NCBI RefSeq assembly: GCF_014692675.1
Contig: NZ_JABFCZ010000010.1
Location: forward strand, 62,001-126,000
Length of the DNA stretch: 64,000 nt
Direction: 5' to 3'
Origin: Roseibium aggregatum
GTDB taxonomy: Bacteria; Pseudomonadota; Alphaproteobacteria; Rhizobiales; Stappiaceae
Shown here: positions 1 through 8,100 of the stretch, piece after piece
How positions within the stretch are numbered: position 1 is the first letter of the stretch
Layout: each line of letters opens with the position of its first letter
The notes under the pieces: model-generated
What the model saw: the letters and a program-made list of their open reading frames with translations, nothing else
The model's database searches: none
Told to the model about the DNA's origin: nothing
Translations under genes and position numbers: made by a program

Positions 1-115
1 GTTCCGGCGCATCGCCCGAGGTCAACCCCATGTCAAACAGCGTCGTGCCCGTCGCACCATCGGCCAGAAGCGCACCTTTTTCAGCGAGGAGTTCTTCGAA
101 TCTCGACATGGACAT
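1..115 (-). CDS. Homocysteine S-methyltransferase family protein (partial, N-terminus only)
   Basis: Only the first 38 codons are in the window. The reverse strand reads MSMSRFEELLAEKGALLADG followed by ATGTTLFDMGL, which matches the conserved N-terminal strand of homocysteine S-methyltransferases (betaine-homocysteine methyltransferase and MetH N-domain type). Such enzymes move a methyl group from betaine or S-methylmethionine to homocysteine using zinc bound by C-terminal cysteines, which lie outside the window. The ATG overlaps the stop of the upstream dehydrogenase (TGATG), so translation is probably coupled. A second in-frame ATG at 109 is possible. Next to a dimethylglycine dehydrogenase-like gene, a betaine methyltransferase role is the best guess. 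The family is likely, the exact substrate is inferred. Confidence 0.8.
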   Translation of the reverse strand, partial: MSMSRFEELLAEKGALLADGATGTTLFDMGLTSGDAPE

Positions 116-2676
116 CAGGACCGCGGCTTCAGGTTTTCCGGGTCGTAGAGCGGCGTATAGCCGACGGCGACCACCTCGACCGGATAGGTCTCGGAGAAAT
201 ACTCGACATTCAGCTTGCGGCCGACCTGGCAATAGGCCTGCGGCAGGTAGGCGAGCGCGATGTTCTTGCCGACGGTCGGGCCATAGGCGACCGAAGTCGT
301 GTAGGACAGGCGGCCCAGCTCATCGACAAGCGTCTTGCCGGTATCCGGGTCCATGACCGGCATGGCGCCCACCGGATACCGCTTCACGCCGCTTGCGTCT
401 GTGTTTTCCGTCATCACCAGGGTGCAGAGCATGGCGGGCTGGTGTTCGCGCGCCTTGTACTCGACGTGCTTTGCCTTGCCGCGGAAGTCGGCTTCCTTGA
501 CTTTCGGACGGGCGAGATCGCATTCGATCAGATTGTACTGGGTCAAGAGGTCGGCGTTCTGCAAGCGCAGGGATTTTTCCATGCGGCGCGAGTTGGCGTA
601 GGTCTCGACGCCGACGGCCATGACACCGATTGCGCGCAGGGCATCCCAGACGGCAAGGCCGTCCTCGTATTTCATGTGCAGTTCCCAGCCCTGCTCGCCG
701 ACATAGGACAGGCGGAAGGCGGTCACGGTCTTGCCGGCGATCTCTATCTCTTTAATCGCGGCGAAGGGGAAATTTTCCGGATCGAGGCCGGCCGGGTCGG
801 CCACGACCTTCTTCAGATTTTCCCGGGCGTTCGGACCCCAGATGCCGATGGTCGTATATTGCTCGCTCACATCGGTGACGGTGACGTCGAAGCCCTTGTC
901 CTCGGCGATGCGCTTGACGTAGTGGTAGTCGCGCGGGCCGGCATCGGCGCCGTCGACCACGCGGCAGCGGTCGGCCATGCGGATCACCGTCAGGTCGGCG
1001 CGCACCATGCCCTCATCGTCGAGGAAGTGGGTGTAGATGCCCTTGCCGATGTTGTTGTCACCACCGATTTTTGCCGCGCACAGCCATTCCATCAGCGCCA
1101 CATGGTCCGGGCCTTCGACGTCAAACATGTAGAAGTGCGACAGGTTGATGATGCCGCAGTCCTCGCTCAATGCCAGGTGTTCGGCGTTGGACACGCGCCA
1201 GAAATGGCGGTTGTCCCATTCGTTCTCGCGAACCGGAACCTTGTCGCCGTATTTTTCCAGCAGATGCTCGTTGGCGGCATAGCCGTGGGCGCGCTCCCAG
1301 CCGCCGAGTTCCATGAAATACCCGCCGAGTTCGACTTCCCGCTCATAGAAGGGCGAACGCTTGACGTTCCTTCCCGTCGCATAGGGTTCACGCGGGTGGA
1401 TTGCCGGGAAGTAGATCTTCTGGGCGGCCTCGTAACAGCGTCCCTCGATGAACTTTTCTTCCAGCTGGTGCTGATAGAAGCGCGCATAGTCGATCGACGC
1501 GTGGTCGATTTCGGTCCGGCCGTCGGTGATCCAGTCGGCGATCAGTTTACCGTAGCCGGGGCCGTCCTTGACCCAGATCGCGACGCAGTACCAGAGGCCG
1601 CGCACCTTCTGGCTTTCACCGCAGGACGGTCCGCCGCCGGCGGACACCTGCAGCAGGCCGTTGAAGGAATGGCCTTCGTTGTAACCGAGTTCGCCCAGGA
1701 TCGGCGTGAGTTCCATGGCGCGTTCGAGCGGCTCGATCACCTGTTCCATCTCCAGGTCGCGCTGGGACGGCGACAGGCGCGCCACGTCCTTTTCCAGGAG
1801 ATCGCGCGGGTGGCACATGCGCGGATGGGTGGTCTCGTAATAGCCCCACTCGATCTGGCCGCCCTCTGTCGTCTTCGGATCGCCGGTGTCGCGCATATAG
1901 GCGGAATTGCCCTGGTCGCGCATCAGCGGGAAGCCGATTTCCTTGCCCGTGCCGGCGAACTCGTTATAGGGGCCGAAGAAGGTGAGCGGGTGATCGACCG
2001 GCATGACCGGCAGGTCCTCGCCGACCATTTCGGCAATCAGACGGCCCCAGAGACCGGCGCAGACGATGACATGATCGGCCATGATCGTGCCGCGATGGGT
2101 AACGACCCCGGTGATGCGGCCGTTCTCCACCAGAAGCGACTTGGCGGGCGTATTGGCGAAGACCTTCAGCTTGCCGCTTTGCTCGCCCGCGTCGACCAGT
2201 TTGCCGGCAACGGTCTGCGAACGCGGAACGACGAGGCCGGCGTCGGGATCGAACATGCCGCCCTGGACCATGTCCTCCTCGATCAGCGGAAACTTCTCCT
2301 TGATCTCGGCCGGGGTGACGAGACGGACATTGGTGCCGAAGGCCTTGCCCGAGGTCACCTTGCGCTTGATCTCTTCCATCCAGGCGTCGTCGCCGGTACG
2401 CGCCACTTCCAGGCCGCCGATCCGGGCGTAGTGGCCCATCTTCTCGAAGAAATCGATGGAATACTGGGTGGTCCAGACCGAGAGATAGTCGTGGCTGGTC
2501 GTGTAGCAGAAGTCGGAGGCGTGCGCGGTCGAGCCGATGTCTGTGGGAATGCCGGACTTGTCGATGCCGACGATGTCGGTCCAGCCGCGTTCGATGAGGT
2601 GATGCGCCACCGAAGCGCCGACAATGCCGCCCAGACCGACGATGACGACTTGTGCCTTGTCAGGAAATGCTGACAT
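115..2676 (-). CDS. Dimethylglycine/sarcosine dehydrogenase-like FAD oxidoreductase with GcvT domain
   Basis: An 853-residue two-part flavoenzyme. Residues about 8-400 form a DAO-type FAD domain with the dinucleotide motif GLGGIVGASVAHHL near the N-terminus. The GSTAHAS stretch follows, and its His52 is in the position where dimethylglycine and sarcosine dehydrogenases bind FAD covalently. A short FAO_M-type linker and a C-terminal GcvT (aminomethyltransferase, folate-binding) domain occupy residues about 430-850. The family demethylates N-methylated glycines and passes the one-carbon unit to tetrahydrofolate. The start is supported by a GAGGAA Shine-Dalgarno about 8 nt upstream. It overlaps the methyltransferase gene downstream and diverges from the mttB homologue. 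The exact substrate (dimethylglycine, sarcosine or another N-methyl amine) cannot be told from sequence. Confidence 0.88.
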   Translation of the reverse strand: MSAFPDKAQVVIVGLGGIVGASVAHHLIERGWTDIVGIDKSGIPTDIGSTAHASDFCYTTSHDYLSVWTTQYSIDFFEKMGHYARIGGLEVARTGDDAWMEEIKRKVTSGKAFGTNVRLVTPAEIKEKFPLIEEDMVQGGMFDPDAGLVVPRSQTVAGKLVDAGEQSGKLKVFANTPAKSLLVENGRITGVVTHRGTIMADHVIVCAGLWGRLIAEMVGEDLPVMPVDHPLTFFGPYNEFAGTGKEIGFPLMRDQGNSAYMRDTGDPKTTEGGQIEWGYYETTHPRMCHPRDLLEKDVARLSPSQRDLEMEQVIEPLERAMELTPILGELGYNEGHSFNGLLQVSAGGGPSCGESQKVRGLWYCVAIWVKDGPGYGKLIADWITDGRTEIDHASIDYARFYQHQLEEKFIEGRCYEAAQKIYFPAIHPREPYATGRNVKRSPFYEREVELGGYFMELGGWERAHGYAANEHLLEKYGDKVPVRENEWDNRHFWRVSNAEHLALSEDCGIINLSHFYMFDVEGPDHVALMEWLCAAKIGGDNNIGKGIYTHFLDDEGMVRADLTVIRMADRCRVVDGADAGPRDYHYVKRIAEDKGFDVTVTDVSEQYTTIGIWGPNARENLKKVVADPAGLDPENFPFAAIKEIEIAGKTVTAFRLSYVGEQGWELHMKYEDGLAVWDALRAIGVMAVGVETYANSRRMEKSLRLQNADLLTQYNLIECDLARPKVKEADFRGKAKHVEYKAREHQPAMLCTLVMTENTDASGVKRYPVGAMPVMDPDTGKTLVDELGRLSYTTSVAYGPTVGKNIALAYLPQAYCQVGRKLNVEYFSETYPVEVVAVGYTPLYDPENLKPRS

Positions 2677-3007
2677 TTCTCATTCCTCTTCAATAGACCG
2701 GACCCGAAGCGCCTTGCACACTGCCTTTGAGTCCAAGGACAGGAGCGTTAGGGTTCATCCTTCAGGCACCGCGAATCCGTGCGGCATCGTCTGCCGGCCA
2801 TTCCCGTTTGCGAGGAAGCCTAGGTTGGGTTTCCAAAGATCAGATGCGGCAAGCCGACATGCTCTGTCGTCAAGACGCCATTCGCCCTGACGCAGGACGG
2901 TCCGTGACGTTTTTAGAAAAGGCTGAGACGGATACGGACGGAGGTGTTAAACCGGTCTCGCGCACACTCGCACTCCCTCGTTCGAGTAGCCAGATGGAGG
3001 CTCAATC
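2677..3007. promoter_or_regulatory. Divergent intergenic region between dehydrogenase and mttB-like genes
   Basis: This 331-bp gap must hold promoters for both diverging transcription units. The only site I can point to with confidence is the GGAGG Shine-Dalgarno at 2996-3000, seven bases before the mttB-like ATG. Short ORFs run through it but none has a good ribosome binding site or recognisable protein. I looked for a glycine-type riboswitch and could not assemble its conserved core. Confidence 0.5.
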
Positions 3008-4549
3008 ATGTCCGATACCGCAGTATCCGCGGGACGCCGCGGGAGATCGGCCCGCCGAGAACGCCGCATGTCCGGATCAGGCGGTGTCGGCACGCCCTAT
3101 ATCAGCCGGAACATCCCGTTTTACGATGTCCTGAGCGACGAAGGCGCGGAGAAGATCGAGGCCAATGCCGACCGGATTCTGGCGGAAATCGGCCTGGAAT
3201 TCCGGGAAGACCCGGAAGTCCTCAGCATCTGGAAGGCAGCCGGCGCAGAAGTCGACGGGGAGCGGGTCCGCTTTCCCAAGGGCATGCTGCAGGAGCTCGT
3301 CAAGACGGCGCCCGCCCAGTTCACCCAGCATGCGCGCAATCCCGCCCGGAGCGTGGAAATCGGCGGCAACAACCTGGTGTTCGCCCCCGTCTACGGCCCA
3401 CCCTTCGTGACGGATCTCGACAATGGCCGACGCTACGGCACGATCGAGGATTTCCGCAATTTCGTGAAACTGGCCTACATGTCGCCGTGGATGCACCACT
3501 CCGGCGGCACCGTCTGCGAACCGGTCGACCTGCCGGTGAACAAGCGCCATTTCGATATGGTCTATTCCCATATCAAGTATTCCGACAAGCCGTTCATGGG
3601 CTCCGTGACGGCGCCGGAACGGGCGGAAGATTCGGTGAAGATGGCGCGAATTGTGTTCGGCGAGGAATTCGTCGACCAGAATTGCGTCATGATCCAGCTG
3701 ATCAACGCCAATTCCCCGCTGGTTTTCGACGCCACCATGCTCGGCGCGCTCAAGGTCTATGCCCGCGCCAACCAGGCCTGCATCGTGTCGCCGTTCATTC
3801 TCGCCGGCGCCATGAGCCCGGTCACGGTCGCCGGCACCCTGGCGCAGGTTCTGGCCGAAGCTTTGGCCGGATGCGCGCTGACCCAGCTCCTGCGGCCGGG
3901 AGCACCGGTCGTCTTCGGCGCCTTCGTCAGTTCCATTTCCATGCAATCCGGTGCACCGACCTTCGGCAGCCCGGAAGGCACACTGCTTTTGAACGGGGCG
4001 TCAAAGCTTGCCCGAAGGCTCAATCTGCCGTTCCGTTCCGGAGGCTCGTTCACGGCCTCCAAAGTGCCCGATGCCCAGTCGGCGCAGGAATCGGCCCACA
4101 CGATTACCGCAACTGTGCAATCCGGCGTCAATTTCGCGCTTCATGCGGCCGGTTGGCTCGAAGGCGGCCTGTGCTCCTCCTATGAGAAGTTCATCCTGGA
4201 TGCCGACCAGCTCGGCATGATGCATGTGCTGGCGAGGGGAATCGATCTTTCCGACGAGGCAATGGCCATGGACGCGCTTCAGGAAGTCGGACCGGGCGGT
4301 CACTTCCTCGGAGCGGCTCATACACAGCGCAATTTCGAAAGCGCGTTCTTCCGCTCCTCGATCGCCGACAACAACTCCTATGAGCAATGGCTGGCGGATG
4401 GCGAACTGGATGCAGCCCGGCGCGCCAACCGAATCTGGAAGGAACAACTGGCGGCTTACGGCGGTCCGGAACTCGATCCGGCAATCGATGAAGCCCTGCA
4501 GGATTTTATGGAAAATCGAAAAGCTTCTTTCCCGGACAGCAACGTTTAG
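3008..4549 (+). CDS. MttB-family (trimethylamine methyltransferase-like) protein, non-pyrrolysine type
   Basis: A 513-residue protein whose full length matches the trimethylamine methyltransferase (MttB) family, a TIM barrel that transfers a methyl group from a quaternary or tertiary amine to a corrinoid protein. The reading frame is open throughout, so it has no in-frame amber codon and cannot contain pyrrolysine. Characterised non-pyrrolysine homologues include glycine betaine methyltransferase (MtgB). Recognisable stretches include PVYGPPFVTD near residue 130 and GGSFTASKVPDAQSAQESA near residue 346. Neighbouring dehydrogenase and homocysteine methyltransferase genes support betaine-type demethylation. 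No corrinoid protein is seen in the window. The stop codon lies inside the left end of an inverted-repeat element. Confidence 0.88.
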   Translation: MSDTAVSAGRRGRSARRERRMSGSGGVGTPYISRNIPFYDVLSDEGAEKIEANADRILAEIGLEFREDPEVLSIWKAAGAEVDGERVRFPKGMLQELVKTAPAQFTQHARNPARSVEIGGNNLVFAPVYGPPFVTDLDNGRRYGTIEDFRNFVKLAYMSPWMHHSGGTVCEPVDLPVNKRHFDMVYSHIKYSDKPFMGSVTAPERAEDSVKMARIVFGEEFVDQNCVMIQLINANSPLVFDATMLGALKVYARANQACIVSPFILAGAMSPVTVAGTLAQVLAEALAGCALTQLLRPGAPVVFGAFVSSISMQSGAPTFGSPEGTLLLNGASKLARRLNLPFRSGGSFTASKVPDAQSAQESAHTITATVQSGVNFALHAAGWLEGGLCSSYEKFILDADQLGMMHVLARGIDLSDEAMAMDALQEVGPGGHFLGAAHTQRNFESAFFRSSIADNNSYEQWLADGELDAARRANRIWKEQLAAYGGPELDPAIDEALQDFMENRKASFPDSNV

Positions 4550-4817
4550 GGTCAGAACCCATTAATTTTACACATTCTGCGGGAGTGGCTTTGTTTGCTG
4601 ACAAGGCAGAGATCCACAGGAAACCATTCGGTTTTCAAGGGTCTCTAACGCCGTCAGGAGGCAAAGACGCCCCGCCCTTCGGGTTTAACACGGAAGGCCG
4701 TCCTGACCGCAAAATCGAGCTTGGATAGGAAAACCCTGTCCCGCGCTCGCTCTTACGCTCATTCCAACCTTCCCTGACAAACAGAATGAGCAAAATTAAT
4801 AGGTCCTGACCCTAAAC
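4544..4817. repeat. MITE-like intergenic element A (274 bp) with 26-bp terminal inverted repeats
   Basis: The left end (4544-4569) begins GTTTAGGGTCAGAACCCATT and the right end (4792-4817) is its reverse complement with two mismatches. The last codon and TAG stop of the mttB-like gene (GTT TAG) are part of the left end. The interior carries no convincing ORF. It contains CAGGAAACCATTCGG-TTTTCAA near 4617-4638, shared with element C except for one base, and CATTCTGC-GGAG at the left shoulder, shared with element B. No clear target-site duplication is visible. It probably is a non-autonomous mobile or mosaic repeat. A structured untranslated region is the alternative. Confidence 0.75.
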
Positions 4818-5119
4818 ACCCTTTCCGAGTATTTCAGAGCCGTTGCCTGGACACCTGACAGTTCCAGGCAACGGCCGTCCTCCACAATGGCGCCGTCTAG
4901 GCAGTGGAAACTCTTGCAAGTCTCCGCTAGGCTTATTAAACACCGCCGGTATGCCTGCGGTGCAGCATTGGCCGTGAGCCATTAATCGAGAGGCGAGTGC
5001 CCTAAGGGCAACTCATGGAGGGTGGTTAATAAAAATGCATAGCGCGCGCCGCGTTCCACTCACCTTATTCGTATTCCCATCGATCGCTGGTTACGGCGAA
5101 ATACGCTGAAGGTTGCTCA
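4818..5119. promoter_or_regulatory. Leader region of the polyketide synthase gene with strong hairpin
   Basis: This 300-bp stretch holds a perfect 12-bp stem: GCCGTTGCCTGG at 4839-4850 pairs with CCAGGCAACGGC at 4864-4875 around a 13-nt loop. There is no U-tract after it, so it is not a standard terminator. A second small hairpin, GAGTGCCC-TAA-GGGCAACTC, lies at about 4995-5014. The synthase Shine-Dalgarno GAAGG is at 5108-5112. No ORF of note is present. The promoter for the capsule lipid genes must lie here, but I cannot place its -35 and -10. Confidence 0.5.
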
Positions 5120-8100
5120 GTGGCTTCTTTACATTCCAATATCGATATCGTCGGTTATGCGAGCCGGTTGCCCGGCGCAAACACTTCGGAAGATTTCTGG
5201 GCGCTTCTGCGCGATGGAAAATGCGCAGTAACATCGGTTTCCAATGACAGATGGCCGCTGGCCCGTTTCGGGCATCCGGACAAGTCCGTTTCGGGCAAGA
5301 CCTACACCTGGGCTGCCGGCCAGCTGGATGATGTCTGGGGTTTCGATCCGTCCTTTTTCGGCATTTCTCCGCGCGAAGCCCTCCAGATAGATCCCCAGCA
5401 GCGCCTCTTGCTGCAACTGGTCTGGGAAGCCCTCGAACACGCCAATATCCCGCCGAGCGAACTGGCCGGTACGACAACCGGCGTTTATGTCGGCGCCTCC
5501 TCGCTTGACTATCACCACCGGTTCATCGGCGACCCGGCAACCGCCGACATGCAGTTCATGACCGGTAACACGCTGTCGATCGTTTCGAACCGCATTTCCT
5601 ATATCTACGACCTGCGCGGCCCGAGTTTCACGGTCGACACCGCCTGCTCCTCGTCCCTCGTCGCCCTGCATGAGGCGATTTCCGCCATCGAGAGCGGCCA
5701 GATCGACACGGCCATCGTTTGCGGCGTCAGCCTGCTTCTGAGCCCGTTCGCCTTCATCGGCTTCTCGCGGGCGACCATGCTGTCGCCGACGGGCCTCTGC
5801 CAGGCCTTCGACGCCAATGGCGACGGTTACGTGCGTTCCGAAGGCGGCGTTGCGATCGTGCTGCGTTCAAAGCGGGCAAAGGTGCTCAACGGGGCCCGGA
5901 GCCATGCAAAAATCCTGGCCTCGGGCATCAATGCCGACGGCCGCACGGTCGGCCTGTCCCTGCCGTCTCCTTACGCCCAGGCGGACCTGCTGCGCGAAAT
6001 GTACGATGGCCTCGGAATCGACCCGAACGCGCTCGCCTTTGTCGAAGCGCACGGCACCGGAACCCGCGTCGGCGATCCGGCGGAAGCCGACGCCCTGGGC
6101 AAGGTCATCGGCCAGAAACGCTCCGAAGTCCTGCCGATCGGATCGGTCAAAACCAACGTCGGTCACCTGGAGCCGGTGTCCGGCCTCGTCGGACTGGTCA
6201 AGTCGCTTCTGGCGCTCAAGCATGACACGCTGCCGAAATCACTGCACTTCAACGCGCCCAACCCGGACATTCCGTTTGAGGAGCTGAACCTCAAGGTCGC
6301 AAGCGAACAGGTCGCGCTTGCCCGCTCCGACAAGCCGCGCCTTGCCGGCATCAACTCGTTCGGCTTCGGCGGCACAAATGCGCATACGGTGATCGCGGAC
6401 GGCGACCCAGAACCGGTGGCGGACGACGCTGTTTCGCCTGGCGCACCGCTGGTCCTGTCCGCACGGTCCAAGGATGCGCTGAAGGAACTGGCGACGCGCT
6501 ATCGCGACCGGCTGAAGGATGCGGATAGTGAAGACGCGGCCCGGGTAACGGTTTCCGCCGCCCACGCGCGGGATCTCCTGGCACAGCGCCTGGTTATCTG
6601 CGGCGACAGCCCGGAAAGCCGGCTTGCGTCCCTGGAGGCCTTTATCGCCGAAGAGGATACGCCCGAGGCGATCGCCGGCGAGGCCCTCAAGCCGAAGGAA
6701 AAGATCGGCTTTGTCTTCTCCGGCAACGGCTCGCAATGGGCCGGCATGGGACAGGAAGCCTACCAGAAGGACGAGACCTTCCGGCTCGCCTTCGAACGGG
6801 TCGACAAGATCTTCATGGGCATCGGCGGCTGGTCGCTTCTGACCACGCTGTTCGCCGAAGACCTGGAAAACGATATCGAGCGCGCGGAAATCTCGCAGCC
6901 GCTGCTGTTTGCCATTCAGGTCGCGCTTGTCGAAGCGTTGCGAAGCCGCGGCATCGAGGCCGAAGGCGCCTGCGGCCACAGTGTCGGCGAAGTCGCTGCC
7001 GCGTGGTGTTGCGGCGCGCTGACCCTGGAACAGGCGGTCAAGGTCATTCACGCCCGCTCCAGCGAACAGGAAGTGGTCCGCGACCTCGGCTCCATGGCGG
7101 CGCTTCTGCTGCCGGCCGACAAGGCACTGGCGGCCATGGAGGAAAGCGGCCTGCCGCGGCTTGAACTGGCCGCGATCAACAGCCCGCGCAGTGTCACCAT
7201 TTCAGGTGACACCGAAAGCCTGGACGCCTTCGCGAAATTCGCCCGCAAGAAGAAGTGGGCCCTGCGCCGTCTGAACCTGGCCTATCCGTTCCACAGCGCG
7301 CTGGTGGACCCGATCCGGGAGCCGCTTCTGACGGCGCTCACCGGCATTACGCCGCAGGAACCGGCCCTGCCCTTCTACTCGACCGTCGAGCCGGAGGCGC
7401 AAGGCCTGACGCTGGACAGCGACTACTGGTGGCGCAACGTCCGCCAGCCGGTGAAATTCGCCGACGCCATCTCGAAGATGAGCGAAGACGGTTTCGGCGT
7501 TCTGGTGGAAATCGGCCCGAAGGCGGTGCTCGGCACCTATATGAACGACGTCCTGCGCAGCGACGGCAAGAAGGCGACGGTGCTTGCGAGCCTCGAACAG
7601 CCGGGCAAGAACAGCGCGCCGGTGCAGAACCCGGTCGCCAAGGTGGCGAGCGGTGTCGTTGCCCATGGCGGCAAGGTGGATCTCTCCCGGTTCGTTGCCC
7701 CGCGGCCGGATGCGTTGACCGCACTTCCCGGATATCCCTGGCAGAATTCGCCCTATATGCCCGACCCCACGTCGGAACGGGTCGACTTCATGTTCGGCCG
7801 GACCTGGCCCCTGCTCGGCTATCGCCTGCGACAGGACGTGGCGGAGTGGTTCAACCATGTGGACGCGGTCGCCATTCCCTGGCTGGCGGATCACAAGGTG
7901 GAGGAATCGGTCGTTTTCCCGGCCGCCGGCTACACGGAAATGGTGCTCAGGGCCGCCCTGAACTGGACCAAGAGCGATACGGTCGAAATTCGCGACCTGG
8001 ACATCCTGCGTCCGCTGGTCATTGACAGCGGCGAGACCTGGGAAACGGAAGTCCGGATCTCGCCGGACGACCGGGTCGTGGAAATCTATTCCAGACCGCG

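Noticed and set aside
442-2673. 743-codon open frame on the plus strand opposite the dehydrogenase
   Set aside because: It is the mirror of a long GC-rich gene in another frame. It has no ribosome binding site and its protein resembles nothing, while the opposite strand has clear domains.
2677-3007. Possible glycine riboswitch in front of the dehydrogenase
   Set aside because: Some bases recall the AAGGACAG end, but the two aptamer cores could not be assembled on either strand.
3008-4549. Pyrrolysine-containing trimethylamine methyltransferase
   Set aside because: The frame has no internal TAG, so it belongs to the non-pyrrolysine branch.
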